From Scatophagus argus (lineage: Eukaryota > Chordata > Actinopteri > Scatophagidae), in assembly GCF_020382885.2 (NCBI RefSeq), contig NC_058499.1, forward strand, positions 10,401,872-10,465,871: 64,000 nt of DNA, read 5' to 3'. How positions within the stretch are numbered: the stretch's first letter is position 1; the number at the start of each line of letters is the position of its first letter. This document shows positions 26,880 through 44,200 of the stretch, piece by piece. Position numbers and translations under genes: made by a program. The notes under the pieces are model-generated. The model was not told the DNA's origin. It saw only the letters and a list, made by a program, of their open reading frames with translations, and made no database searches.

Positions 26880-28390
26880 GAGCTTCATGCTATCAGTTGT
26901 CACTTGGCAATTCAAAAAGTGCCATCTCACAGTGAACATTGTGACAATGTCGGCTGACACGTCTGCATTGAGATGTAATTCCAGTGTGATCCTTAAAGTG
27001 ATCTGAGTGATGACTCTCGTACCCCTGCTGCTCGTGGAGCAAGCACTGAGACGGTGCTGGTGGCCAATCCAGAGGCTTAATAATGATAACCTCACCAGTA
27101 TTAGCTGCAGGGGTTGTACACACAATAATTGTTTCTGCCAAGCAATATATCTGTATGACAGAGGAAAAAAACTGGTGTGACTTTCCCGCTAAATAATTGA
27201 TTTAAGAATCAGCCGCATCACCTATTTCAAGGAGATGAACATGGTTTGCACTATTTTTTAATTTTTTTTTCTTGCACTGAAGAAAATGGAACTTAATAGC
27301 TAATTAGAAGATAATTACAAGTCTCTGCAAGTTGATTAGCAATTTCACTGTTGAACATTAACAATTTCCAGCAACACTACACTCAATTTTAGCACTTGTT
27401 TTGCTTTACTTACCTAAATTCTAAACAGTACAAGTATTTAAAGATTTCACCTTGACAAAACTTATTACCAGCTTCAGCATGCAATTAAACTTGCCAAACA
27501 GGCATTAATTCTTTGTTCATTACCACATTAGATGTGTGCTGGGTAATTTAGAGAATTCAATACAGGACAAGACTACCACGACTATTAAAAGGCATCAATC
27601 GTGCACCAAACGCTGATATGTTTTGTTAGTTTACAGCAGCTCATTTGCAGTCCAGATACCCTAAACCTGCACTGGTGGTGACTGAGGCTCCATGTGTAAT
27701 GCTAAGCCTCCACCCGCGCTGGATGGGGCGCCCTCCACTGCAGTTTAGTGTGACTCAAAGGTGAAGCCCTGAAAACGAATACAATGCACTCACATGCTCC
27801 ACAGTTTAGATTTCACTGACTCACATCACCCTGTAACAGCCGCACAAAGCTGCAGTCAGTTGCAACCCTACGCAATTGTGTCTGGCTGTACGGCGGTATC
27901 AATGCAACGCACGGGTCAAAGGGTCAATGAGTAATTAAGACATGGTTGCCTGAGCATTCCCCATGCACACTTTCAGTGCTGATGAAAGCCTGGAAATGAA
28001 AGGCGAGGGGGATTTCAGTGCAGCCTGATACTATGGATCAGATTACCATAAGTGTGCCTAAATGTTCCTCGTTGGAGGCAATTAGTATGATTAACAGATA
28101 CTGTGGCGTCATCACACAGTTTAAGAGGATTCTGCACATGAATTCTGCATCAGGTTTAGAAATTTTGTACACGACAAACGTTGACAGCATTCTTTGAAAT
28201 GTGGTTGAGGGATTGAGTCAATTCAAGTACATCCATGGACATTTATTATCTGTTTGAGGTCTCATTCATTCAGTTGTGTGTTTGCCTCAGTAACGCAAGT
28301 TTTCCTTTATTTTTTGGGAGGAAAGCGGTGATGCTGTTGCTAGAATAACTGGTGGTTAGGCCTAGAAGCTTCCCCAGAGCTGTTAAAGCA
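26880..28390. other. Non-coding stretch between repeats
   Basis: This is where the first exon of map2k5 would be expected from synteny, but no PB1 or kinase motif is visible on either strand. A balanced-composition patch at about 27640-28060 is a weak regulatory candidate. Confidence 0.35.
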
Positions 28391-28399
28391 ATAACCCCC

Positions 28400-28637
28400 C
28401 TACAGTGAAACACTCATACACATAGTCTGGCACTAGTGCACTTTGTTTTATCTACCTCACTCTGTATTCTGCATTTTGTACTTTGTATTTTATATTTTTA
28501 TATATTTTTTTTTTCTAAGGTGTGCAATTTTTTATTTTTCCTATTTATAAGTGTGTTTTGAAGCTGAGAATCTGCACAAAATTTCGTTATGCTTGCATAA
28601 TGACAAATAAAGACTCTTGAATCTTGAATCTTGAATC
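28400..28637 (+). mobile_element. LINE-type 3' tail with TTGAATC tandem end
   Basis: AAAATTTCGTTATGCTTGCA, then ATGACAAATAAAGACTCTTG and three copies of TTGAATC. This is the typical 3' end of CR1/L2-like fish retroposons, truncated at its 5' side. Confidence 0.65.
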
Positions 28638-29370
28638 TAGAAATGATTGCGCACGCTCATCTGAAGACCCTGAGGAAGAAACATTTAACAATTTTTGATA
28701 TTCTTTAATATTAAATTTAATCACTCACTTAAATGTTCTTGCAAGGGAAGAGGAACTTTTACAAAACAGGACACTGGTGAAGGGTTTGCACATCGTGAAC
28801 AGCATGTGGGCCGATACTGTTGACTTCAAGTGCAAAGAAGGTCAGAAGGTGCATTGATTTACATGTGCAACACGAAATTATTCGTTCGCCTTCATTGTTG
28901 CTAAAAATGAAGAGGCCAAGGCCAGAAAATTGAGGTCGCTGATAAATGCTATTAGTAGGATGTGCTGAGGGGTGAAGAAATCAATATGGCAGTTTGTCAA
29001 CCCGCCTCTCAGAGGCAGCAGAAGGAAGTGTGCCCTGTCAGCAAAGCACATTACCAGAAATCAAAGGCCGGAGAGGGCCTGAAGGGAGGGATGTAGATGT
29101 CTCTGTACAAAGGCCACACTTTGGTAATTAAAACCTATTTTATCAGACCTGTCTTGTCACTGGGTTTTCTTCTAACACTATTGACTATGTGTTGCATGGA
29201 GAGTGATCACTAATTTACCTTTAAATGAATGAGCAGGGGTTATTTGAATTCCTGCATCTATCACACAAAATGAAGCAAAAGACATGGAATTAACAAATAA
29301 ATTATGCCACTTGGTATCACATGAATTATTAATATTTGTTAAGACTTGATCGTTGAAGAAAGTGTTGTCT

Positions 29371-29376
29371 TTTATT
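29371..29376 (-). terminator. Possible polyadenylation signal of c15orf61
   Basis: AATAAA on the minus strand about 550 bp beyond the c15orf61 stop. It is the candidate I noticed in a plausible position, but a hexamer alone in AT-rich DNA is weak evidence. Confidence 0.3.
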
Positions 29377-29927
29377 TAGCATCACATCTTCTTAAAGTTC
29401 ATCGGTAGAAGGCGGCTCCTTATGACCAGCACAGGCGTCTGGATCATAAAGCATAAAACACACAAAAACCATTGCACTCTTGCATATACTTTAATATTTG
29501 CTGCAAAAATATATTTTTACAGTGTATTTACTTCAATGACACGTGCAGGATTATACAGTGTTGCTCACAAACCCTGCTGTGAAGACAGCCAGGAAAAGAA
29601 GCATTGTTAAATAGTCTATTCTTGTAGAAATCCTAAGCTTTGCATTAAATTTTAATGAAAAGTTAGCTTTCCGAAACAAACAATGTCAGGATTGTATGTC
29701 AGCATAATGACATGCATAACTGACTCCTCTACTGCAACTTTTAAATCTTAAATAATTAAACACAAATGAACCAAGTGTGCAGTCGGACAAGAGGACCACT
29801 AAAAGCACACAAATGGCACTTTTGTCAATAGGACCACCAGATCATCACCTCGGGATCTGTTGTGAATAAAGCAGCTTGGCAGGCAAGTTTCTTGAAAATA
29901 CATTAAAAACAGAGTTTTCTTCACGGT

Positions 29928-32273
<2,346 letters not shown>

Positions 32274-32279
32274 TTTATT
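32274..32279 (-). terminator. Probable iqch polyadenylation signal
   Basis: AATAAA on the minus strand only 14 bp beyond the iqch stop codon. The 3' UTR would be very short, which is common for testis-type genes, but an alternative distal site cannot be excluded. Confidence 0.5.
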
Positions 32280-32293
32280 AGAGAAGCAGCTGT

Positions 32294-35200
32294 CTAAGCA
32301 GCATGTTTATCCTCCACCGCTCGCATCTTGTTCTGAACAGTCGTCTGTAGTACATCCTCAATGTCCTTGATCAGCGCCTTCAAGGAACAAAAAATAAAAG
32401 AAGTGAAATTAAATTGCCACCCATTCAGCAGAGGTATTCCACCTGACCAGGGCTTCACTAAATGTGCAAGTTTCATTACACAGATGAGGAGAGATCATTA
32501 AGCCATTAACACAGTACCTTAAAATTGGTTTCTCCTTGCATTTTAGAGGCTGATATTTCCTGATGAATGACTGACAGATTCCGAACAAAGGTCACTAGAG
32601 CTCCCTGGAGATCTTCAGAGACTGTTCTATTAACGACACCCCAAACAAACGACTTTACTAATGTTTCCCATGTTGCCAGCTAAGAAACAATCACCTTGCT
32701 CATCTGATGGTGGTGGTTAAATGAAACTTTCAGCAGACAGCATCTTCAGTCTTAAGGGAGATGAGCACAGCTTGAATTAACTGTTACAGCACTGTGTAAG
32801 CTAAAGGATTTCAGTGATAGATATGTTAAATAACCCTCTGCTTAAGTTTGTAAGAACATTTGCAAAGCCAGAGGTGGCATCTTAATCCTTTGAAAGAACT
32901 GACTTTACTTTCAATCTGGAGAAGTTTTTCATCCATGTAAGCCTCTGCTGTTATGTCATGTACTTGTGTATTTGAACAGAGAGAGGTAAAGCAAACGTAA
33001 ATAGAGTGCTTTGTTCTAGCAAGTAACCCTAAATTTTATTGATACTGCTTGTGTGTATGAATGTGACGCACTGAGAAGCACTTACATCATTCCAATATTG
33101 CATCGCTCACTGTTGTCGTAAAGAGCAAAAACAGTCCCTTGCCTCCTCTGAAATTTAAGAATGACAAACAGAGTAAAAATAAATCTCAAGTGCCATTTAT
33201 CTACTGCATGGAATGGCGCAGCTCAAGACAGTTTTGGTACTTTTCTCAATTGCATTTCCCACTGCACCTGGTACTCTCTCAATGAAGGATTCAGGATGCT
33301 GGGTGAAACTGCGGTTACACCTTCTTTAAAGCAACCCAAACACACGGGAACAATGACAGATTTTCTTTCCTTCTCAGATCTCTTCACTGGTAATCAAACA
33401 GAGGAATGTCTGCACTTCATCAGTTGATTGTGACATGGTTTGAAGACTGCCTTTATTTAAACTATGGGTAGAGTGAATTAAAAAAAAAACTGCAGTCGCA
33501 ATTTGCAGTCAGTGCTTAAGATGTCCATAGCACACAAACGACAATTCTCTCTGACCAGTCAGAGTTCTGCAATGTTTTCACTGCACTATTTACTATCGGA
33601 TCAGCTCGACGAGAACCTCAGCTAAAAAAAAAAAGTACCAGGCGTGAGGTACTATCCACAACTTTTGACAATAGAAAACCAAAAAAGAGTGAGTCAGGTT
33701 GAGTTGAGCCATACCATACAATGGAAACACTTAAAGGCATAAATGAGGAATGGGCTACAGAGTTCTGGTTAGCTCATTTTTAAACTTATAGTCACTTAAG
33801 GAAATTTTTTAGTATTTGTGCAGCCCCCTCTCCAGCCACAAAGGGCTTTACATATCATTTTTCTCTCATATGTAATAGTACTTCCCAGGACCTGGCTCTG
33901 ATGTGTAAATTTCTATTTAAATTAATCATATGTTCAGCTGAAAAAATGAACGAGATGTAAGGATGATATAAAGGCAAACAAGAGAATTTTGAGACTTTAC
34001 CTTCATGTTAAATCCTATGCCATGAGCCTTGCACATCTTAATGAACACATAATGGTATAACATGGACAGGTTAGAGTGAAACAAGTGGCTCCCAATGACT
34101 GCATAACAATTAACCACAGGAGGCTGTAAAAAAGAAAGAAAACAGGAAAAATAAAGTGTATGATTGTTGGAAGTAGTCTTTATATTAATTTGAAAGAAGA
34201 CAAAATCAAGCATAATTGGCGGTGGTGTGTGTAAACTGGGTAGAGTAGAGATGGCTGAACCCCATACACATGTCCTTAGGGTCACTGTTGGATTTGGGGA
34301 GTGTGTGTGATTAGTAAACATGATGAGTGTGGGGCACATGTGGTAAACTGTTGGGCCTTTCTTAATTAACTGCAGGGAGGAACAATTAATGTTTAGCAGA
34401 CATGCCAAATACAAGATGAGCTTAATTGTATGATGCCAATCAAAGAAACTACAGTTTTGGGACTGAAAATACTTGCATTCAATTTTAGACAAAGGCAGTA
34501 CGAAATGCACAAAAGGACCACTCAACGTATAATACACAAGACCGTATTAGAGTGGTTCTAAGGATGTGAGTGTCATGAATAACACTAGAGAGGTTGATTA
34601 CTTAAAAGTGGCAGGGCTCAAGAGGATAAAAATGCTCCTGATTCTCAGGCGCCTTTGGGAGACAAAAAGAAGAGGCCTAAGCCCCTGTGAGCTCAGGAGA
34701 TAGCCTATAACTCGCTGTGATGGCTGTGTGTTTGCAGCTGTCAAACACAAGAACCTCACACAACAATAAAAGTGTCCAACAGGGACTTAATTGTGTTTGT
34801 AATATGCAGGCCCCTAATGATGGCCACTGCTAAAGCCATTAACCACTGCGGTGGCTCAACTGCTGTCCTGAAGCGCCAGGCCACCAACTAAATGAATGTT
34901 TGATAAAATAATACAAGTCGCAGATTAACAAGCGTAAACTCAGGCATACTGCTAATAAAAGAACTCTATTGTTTAAGGCACGGCACCAGGTTGATGAGGT
35001 GTTCAAGCATGCATACACATGCATAATGAAAATGGTATGAATTATTAATGTGTTGATTATTTAGGCTCATCTATCAAAATGATAATGAATTCAGCACCTA
35101 AACACCAATTGAGCTCAGTGCGTAATTACAGTATTTAGTTGTATTTAACAAAAATGAGGAGCAAAACATTGATCTGTCTTTGTGATTACTGTAGTGGTGT

Positions 35201-38200
35201 AAAGCATATGTCTGCTTTAGAAATGGTGGTTTCATTGTTTGTGAAGAATAAAAAATTAACAACATTTTATAGTTGTAAAAAAAACGTGATGTGATATTAC
35301 CAAAACTGTTAAAAAGGTAACATAAAAAAACGTACTTTGGCTGCAATCTGGTGTTCACAGCATTTCTCCCTGACTGGCACTGGCACTTCTAAACAGCTTG
35401 CACGGCAATTCAGCGTTCCTCCAGTCATCATCAGAAGCATCTGGGTCATGGCCAGCTGGTCACTGTATGTGAGGTCCAGATCAATAGCCCACACCTGCAA
35501 ACAAGACATCATGAACTCTGTGTCATGGCAGAGGAGAACAGACACTATAAACTTAATAATTCCAATTTAATCACAAAAATGGAACATCAAAGTATTTCAC
35601 CCACCAATCCTTATAAAGAGAAGGGTCAGTACCTTTTAATCCTTACAACGTTATCCACATTGAGAGGCAGGGGAAAGGAAAAACACAGTTAATGGTGCAT
35701 GCTCGACAAATTTAGGTAGTTCAGTTGTGGACTAACGTGCACACAAAGTAGATCCTTCCCTGTGTATTTGGATTCAGTCTGCCCTGGGCTAGTTTGTTTG
35801 GCTCAGGCCTGACGAGAAGCTAAGTTCAGATATGTATGGTAAATGGCATCATTATAAGTATATTAAGGGGTCAGGTATGGTCATAGCCTTCTGCTTAAAC
35901 AGGGCTAATTTTCCAATAATAACCTAATAGCATTGCCCTCTCTTCAAAAGTGGCAAATAAATCACCAGTGAAGGAGTTGTTAATAACTAAGTGGCAGTCG
36001 GCTGCCTTCTTTTGCTGTTCCTATTTGTCAAAGTAAACGCTCCTGCCAGTGAATGCAAATCACTGCCTGTCTAAATCCCGCAGTCTCTGTAAACTGAGCA
36101 CTTTATCTCCACCAACACATTTCTTACAGGGTATATTTTATTTTTATTATATTCAAATACATTGCAACAATTATTTTCATTATCAATTAATCTTGATAAT
36201 TACCCTTCTGACTAACATTTTTTTCAGTGAAATGTCAAAAAATGGTGAAAAATGGCAATCACATTCTCCAACATGATGCCTTCATATGTCTTTTTAATGT
36301 CCAACCAACAGCCCAGAGCCCAAAGATATTCAGTCTACGGTGATAGGACACACACACAAAAAAACAAACAAACAAACAAACAAACAAACAAAAAAACAAA
36401 CAAAAAAAGAAATCAGGAAATCTTCACTTTCAGGAAGCTTTGATGTAATCAAAACAATTTGGCTTTTTAAAAAACAAATTTAGAACAATCAAAATGATTG
36501 AAGCATTTTTGTTTGGAACCATTTTGAAGCAATATATGATTTTAAAAGCCAGGAGTTATTCATTGAACTATAATGTTGTATCTGGTAATCTGGAATGATT
36601 TTCCCAATGAGTAAAAAGGCCATTGCTTATGATATGCAATTGCACAGGTAAATACAGTAATGTCAACCTTTTCACTGAGCTTTAACAGGGTTATAAACAG
36701 TACAAGTCAAATTTTAAGAACTGCATGCTGTGTACGTTCATGTTTAGCAACAGTTCAGGAGTAAATCCTGCATTCAGCCACCTTTACTGTCAGAGGTACT
36801 GTCACGCCCATGGACGGATGCTAGTCTCTATGCATCAGATTGGTACCTGGGCCTGGGTGATGGACACACTCCACCATGCCATTCACCCAACTCACTAAAA
36901 ATCATACTCCAGTGTCTCATTGTTGCTCTTAACAAAGCCGTACGAAATGTAAGCCTGGATTGTACCTGTTTTCTATTGCCTTGCATTTTCATTAAAAACC
37001 CTGATGCTGCAGCTGGGGCCCCGCTGTTCCACAATGTGAGGAAAGACTGCAAGGGCAAACATATGTGACCCACTTCTTCCCATCAAATAAAGTAGGCAGC
37101 TTTTAGCAACAGGTTTGAATCTAAATTGATGTTTAAATCCAGACAGGTTTGCCCATGTGGCTCTCCTCTGTCTGAGCTCTGTGTGTGGGGAGATGGTTAA
37201 GAATCTGCCTTCAGTGTTCCTGCTTCTATTGAAGCACATGCTGTTTATAGTCTGTTCTTAATTATGCTGTCAGTGAGTCCTATTCATTTTTGGGTCATCG
37301 TTAAAGCTGGAAATTAATTCTAATGCTGTCATTATATCATTCTAAACAGTTAAAGAAAAGGCAAGCTTCTGTCTGTCTCTCTGACACATTCGAGACATAG
37401 CACATTTTCTTGACTGTATGAAATCCAAAAATGCTGTGAGATATCTCTTTACCTTAAAAGGAATACATTGTGGTAAAAACATGGTCCAAGAATCCTGACA
37501 AAAAACAGTTCTTTATTTTAAAATATTATATAATTTAAGCTACCCATTGCATAGGCTTAAAACTGCCTACACTGTGTTTTAAAATCTAATCCATAAAATA
37601 CTACCCTCTAGTGGCAATCATGCCTTTTGTTTGTGTCTACTGCAAATCCATTTTTTTAATACTGAGAAGCCATTATGAATCCAGACATAAATAAAGCTTC
37701 ATTTCATTTCATTTCATGTATTGCTACTTGATGGACTTTTAATGAAAGAAAAATAAAAAATCTGAACACATTCAGTGTCCTTTTTCATACGCTTCTGTAA
37801 AACTGTAACCATTTTGCAGGTTTAGTATTTTATAGACTATGTTATAAACAAAGCATTTTACAGCTCTGGATCAATAAGCAGTCAATGCAGCCACATGTTA
37901 GGAGCAGAGGTTAAATCATCATAAACCAGTCCATTTCCAATATCATAAATCAAGAAGGTCTCAACAAAACTTAATCCTGACAAATGAGATGAGGCTTCAT
38001 TGGCTCCTCAACATAAAAACGAGAGAAATTTCAGCAGACCACCGCAGGTAACCAATTAGGGGTTAAACGCTGACAGGTTATCCCCGTGAAGCTGCCAAAT
38101 CACTTTAGAATGACCTATTGTCTGAAAGATAGGAGCCTCTGAATTTCTCGGCATTGTAAGGTTAAAGGGCAGGCCTTAAATGGTAGAACCAGCGTATCGA

Positions 38201-41200
38201 CACAATAAGACCTGACAGTTTATTAGATGGCCTTGTGACACATTTGGTCGCTGCGCCCACTGTTTGCCTTGCCTGTTTTCCAAATCCCAAAGGAGTAGTG
38301 CGGCAGGCACCTATCTGCAATATGGATCGATGACCCAGCCTAAAAAACTGATTCAGATTTCAGCAATATGGTGAAATAAAAAGCATTGACACCACGTGTT
38401 GCAACAGCCCAGGTCATAATTATCGTGTTAGCATGAGCTTGTCTTGCCCTGCCTGTGTCTCACCTTCTGTTCCAAGGTATTGCTGTTTAGAAAGGTAACC
38501 AGGTCCACGGACACGTAACCTACGATAAGGTGTCGCAGACAGGCCTGGCCCACACGCATGCAGATGGAGTGCAAAGTCTCTGGGTGTACAGAGGTCTGAG
38601 GAACAGTGGAGCCTATAGTTTCCAGTTGACAGGAGCCATGAAGCTGGTCTCCACAGGACAGCATGATCACCTCACCCCCGGGCTCAAGCAGCAGATCTAC
38701 TGTCAGACAGGTGACGCTGTCTGAAGGGGGATAAGCCTCCACCACACCACCTGGAAGCATAATAAAAGCAGAGGAATGGCTACAGTATAGACAACAAAAA
38801 ACCTACCACTTACACAACAGTTTACATAGGCCACATCTGGTAACTATGAAGGACATATGACTGTTAGCATGTTCCAAACGGCTGTATTTGCAGGTGAACA
38901 GCATTCAGTGTCTGACAAAAGGTATCTGACCTTGCCTGAGGAAGGTCTTGAGAAAACACGCCCAGGTGGGATAGGAGGAGGTTTTAGCAGGCCGGGCATA
39001 ACGGGTGAGCCACTCTGGTATCTCATCTACATATCTGAGCAGTACAGACTCCTGCAGAAAGAAAGGTGCATATGTTAAGTATCAGCTGATGACAGATCTG
39101 AGGGCATTATGCATTTTTGTTAATTCAAACATAAGCGAAAAACAAGTCCTGGCTACTTTATTTTGTCCCATTATCAAAGCTTTTCAGGTGTCGACTACGT
39201 TATTGGAAATGCCCTTGTGTTATCCGGATGACTCCAGTGACTGCTTGTTATCCTTGAGACCTTTGGTGGCTGCTTCAATTTCTGTGTGAGTGTCTGATGG
39301 ATACTGCAGGAGGGTCTATCCGTGAGTGACAGCCTATTATCAGAAGGCCTCAGGAGTCTAATGGCTTTAACTCACAGCCACAGAGACAGCACCTGCCCTC
39401 AATAACAGCTCTCTCCACTGGGCAGCTGATGAATGCCTAAGCTAAACCCATCTATCTGGGGATCAATCAGGGTTTGACTGGGATCGATATCACTCTTGTT
39501 TCTGTAACTAGGAAATGCCATAATGGTTTCACCATTTAATTATGCTGTTAATTTCTAACTTTTGTTTTAGGGGTCTATTAAACTGTTTGGCAACTTATGT
39601 GCAGTTGAAAAGACCATGCTGTGATATAGCTAAAGCAGCTACCAAACCTTTAGGTGTCATCGCATACCATGTATTGAATAATACTAGTAGTATATACTAC
39701 TATAATACTAATACTAATAATAATAGTCCTGAGCCATCTTTTAAACACAGGATTCTCTATGCAATAATGTCTGTGTACGACCATTAGACAGGAATCTAAT
39801 TTGGTTATACACAATAAAATATGTGAAACCTGTCTGAAAGACCACTAAATTCTGAATGGAAAAAATGACTTCTTCTTTCATCAGTTCTTTCATCATTCTA
39901 TCCAGAGCTTTACTTTGTTTTGAGTATATGCTGTCTGGCTTCACTGGAGACAGGACTGGAGATTATGCTGTTGATATTCCACTCATGTAACAGCCATCAT
40001 CATATTCAAGTACTGTACGAGGCGAGGTCAAATGCTACACAGTGATTCCCCCTATACAAACCATAAAGCACACAATGGTGCGGCAAAAAAGTGTAAGGGA
40101 ACGGTTGTCATTTTCAACGGAAGAGCAAGCTCACCCCAGGACTTTGCCTATGCAGTTCATAGAAACAGCAGGACAGGAAGAAAAGAAAGAGAGGTATTTT
40201 GCAATAAATTATTTGGACTTAAACTGCGTACAGTACCCTGTGATAGGATTCAAGCTTTGCTTGGTGTCCACATAAAGCCAAGCAATCTGGTCATAAATAA
40301 AATAGATGTCGCGCCGCCTCTTTGATTGCCATTTCATCTCTCCATTACCTAGTGAAACAACTGCAAAGCTACATTAAATCTTGGGAATAGAGTGTATAAT
40401 CTGACTAGTCACATATTTTGTATGAATATTCATTTTCTGTAGCACCGTTTCACCAAATCTTCAGCCTCAATCTACTACAGTTCATGATTGATTTATTGCG
40501 CAATTTTAAGTGAAAAGCTACTCTCTTCTTTCCACATTGCTCTCATCTCTGGTTAAATTTACCATTAAAGGACAGCAACATTTCCTCTGCTTAAAGATTA
40601 CACAAAAAACACTCATGACCTTCAATGAAGTCAAAGAAAACACAAAACAACTACTTATTAAACATGAACCACAGAAAATGTTTTAACGTCTTATTAAGGC
40701 AATTCAGGTTAATTATGTAAGGCAACAGCATATATATTTAAACTCCTCCATGCAATCACAGACTGCACAATATTTAGACAGAAAACATCTGTATAAAACG
40801 TCCTTGTACCTCTTCAGTGGTAGTGATTATCAAATGACCCATTTCGTTGACAAACCCAACCTAAATAAGGTGTTGCTCAAAATCTGTTTGTACACAGCGT
40901 GACAAAAAGAAATGCTCCATCTGTTGACGCTATTAGGTGTAATTTTTACCCTCTTGTGCCTAATGATCCATATGCAAGCTGTGTGAGTGCTTAAGTGTGT
41001 GTGTGGCCCCCTTCAGGCATTGCATGGGTGCAGATCTACATGTCTTTAACCTCTCTCTGTGTAAATGCTAAAAGATGCCTGGGGGCTTTGTGCTGGAGGC
41101 TGTGGGCCTCACAGTATTTAGAGGAACACTTCAGATCCTAGACTTCTGTGGAAGCTCCTATAATGCTTAGGCGATCCCTCCTCCTCCATGTTGTACCCTT

Positions 41201-44200
41201 TTAGGCTTTCTTTTGCATAGCCAGAAGGGATCTGATTGTTGGTATTATTCTGAAAGACCACATGGCATTCATGTGAGCCATGCAGAGCCCTTCAGAACAA
41301 GCAATAATTAAAAAAAAATATGCACACACTGTGTAAAGTAAGACCAAGTGTACTCTTTAATATCCTCTCTATTTCCATTATAAAGGATATGAGACATTCC
41401 ACCGAACTGTAAGACATATTTGTATAATTTACACTTCAATCATCACTCATTTGTTATTTTTTGGTAAACAGTATTCTTGGTCAAGAACAGTTAAATTATA
41501 AATTAATATTTAAAATGCTTCATTTGATAATTTGTGCTTCATTAATAATTAAATTGCTACTATTTTCACAAACACAGCTTTGAACATCTATTGCTTAAAT
41601 GCTTGCAAATGTTCAGCATTGTGAATATATATCCTATTCACTAGCTGTCATTGCTATTGCAATTAGGTTGGCTTCTTTTCAGCAATGTGCTACATTAATG
41701 AGCATTATATCTCAAAATATAGCGTCATGTTTATGCATCCGTCTACAATTTCTGCTGTGAAGAGAGGAACGCGAGATGATACACTGATATAAAATATTCA
41801 TATGTTTCTATCTAATCAACAACATTGTTCAGTTATCTTTCAGCATATAGAGCTAAATTGCTATCTTCAATATAAACAAGCACAACGGCAGAAGGACGAT
41901 GTAGCGCATTTAGGGTGGCTAATACATTTTAGGGGAAAACAATGTCTAAACAAAAAAAATCATGCAATGAGGAGCACAGGATGTGGGCTTTGCTTTGATT
42001 AAAAGAGCAAGGTGTAGAATAAAGGCCAGTTAAAGCGTTGTGTCCATATGGCCCAGAAGCCCCGAGGCTGTCGGCCTACACTGGGGGCCTCGGCACTCTT
42101 CCCTCTCCATGGGACCCCAGCTGGTGAAACAAACTCCATTTACTTTCCTCTGCTGCCTCAGCCTCCATTATGGACCTTGGCTGTGGCTCAGCCATTCTCT
42201 GCCATAATTAACAGCACCAATGCCACAACAATTACAGCCCCATACCGCATGTACAATACGAATCAAAGATGGAGCTAATAGGAACGAAACAGAGTGAGCT
42301 ATAAGAAGCTTGAGATGACTGCTGTTCTTTCAAATGAAATAAAAAGTAAAAGTGCTGTGCTTCAAGCCCACAATCATTAGCCAGTAATTAGTTTACACAA
42401 AGCTCCCAGTTAAATGGCAAAATACGGTAATTAACACATGACAGAAAATCAAAGGCTACTTTGTAAGCATATGAGAAATAGGAGCCAGGGGCTCAAAAGC
42501 TGTGTACAAATTGCATCTGTGCTGAATGGTTTACCAATGATTAAGTACATTTTATTTGTTTCGAATAGGTTTGAGATAAAACGAGAATTTATTTTTTTAG
42601 GAAAAAGCAAATGTTGATGTTTTTGAAAATAATTACCATGACACACTTTTAAGCATTTAAGTGTTTAGTGTCATTTGTACTTCAAAATACTTCAAAATAC
42701 CAAGAAATTTGTAATACAAATTAAATAAGGTGTGAAATTGTGTGACATCAATCTGCATTAATAGCTATTATCAAAAAAAAAAAGCCCACACACATACACA
42801 AAGAGAAACGAGTGCTATTGACCAGAATGTCTGTATTGTGATTTAATTGTGACTGCCAGGTGAGTTCGGACATTTCTACTGTTTGACGGGCTTTTGTTCT
42901 CCCCAGCACACCAGCACTATTTGATGTGTGTGCCTCAGAGAATGGATAATGGCTGTGTGTATGAACAGATATTTTATGTATTGATTTAATGTTCTGTGGC
43001 TCTGGGGGTGATGCTCAAAATACTGTACTACAGGGACCAGCATTGTGACTCTTATGTTAAGACAGCCTACTCTGGGCTGAATGATGGCATCTCTCTGACC
43101 CCACTGTGACCTCGTGCCTCTGTTTCATTAATGCTGAAGTGGATGTGACCCTTTTTTGAATTGTCTCAGCTCAAGAAGGAGAGCAATCTTCATTTTAATA
43201 TCTAGCTGTTACTGTAATGTTATCTGTTAAGTATCTAGTTGTTACCATGTTAACTTTAAATGGCTGATTTCTCATTGGTATGAGTGTAATAATAATAGCA
43301 ATAAACTTTATTTGTATTGTACTTTTCTAAAACCAGTACTTTGAAGGGAGCCATAAAAGCAAGGCATAATAGTAAAAACATCAATTTAGGGAGAAGTAAT
43401 AAGGGAAATAAATAAAAAAAATAAAAACACAAACCTGAAATTCAAGCAAATTCAATAACACATTGCATAAAAGTAAGAGAACAGGAAGGGGCCCTTTGGT
43501 TTATGACAGGGATGGAATGACGTAATCCTCTAAGTCACATCTTTACCTGAATCCATTTTGTGTTCCATAGCTCAGGACCATAACGACGGTATTCCTGCAG
43601 GGCCCAGCGATAGCAGCTGAGATGGCACATATCACAGTACGCTGTACCACGGCCACCATGCTCAGAGTCCATCTTGAAGAGCCAGCGCTGCACATCCATG
43701 TTTTGAGTCATGAGCTCAGCCAGAGCTTCACAAAGCTAAACCAAGACAGAGGCATGTCAATTACAAACTAAATGATATATTACAAATAAAAGTGAAAATG
43801 AAAGTGTGGTCTGTGTTATCGGGCACTGACAATAGACCCCATGCTGTATCAGAATGAATTTGAATTTTTGATCTCTGACCTGATTTAGCGTGTAGATATC
43901 TGCCTGACCAGGAGGTACATCAACCTCTGCTCCAACGAAGATCTTCCTCCCTCCGGACTTGGTGCCATGCAACTGTGCAATAGCTGGTTCTGGACCCAAG
44001 ACTGGCACTCCTAGCCCATCAGCCACTGCCAAGTCATCCTCATGGACCACTCCACCTACTATATAGGTCTGCTTCCCTTGGATCAGGTTCCTGATGCGCT
44101 TCAGGGTGCGAGGACTGTACTTCAGTAGTGTGGACAGGCACATGTTGTGGGTCTAGAAGACAAGAAGGGAAAAAGATTACTGCTGGTGTCTTCCAAGGGT

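Noticed and set aside
1..29900. Kinase exons of map2k5
   Set aside because: I looked on both strands for HRDVKPSN, CDFG, YMAPER and PB1-type motifs and found none. Very short exons could still have escaped.
33926..34537. 203-codon minus-strand open frame
   Set aside because: Only 34001-34123 is real (iqch exon 19); the rest is intron read-through beyond its GTAAAG donor and TTTACAG acceptor.
39685..39702. 18-bp palindrome TAGTAGTATATACTACTA
   Set aside because: It sits in TA/ACT simple sequence where such palindromes arise easily.
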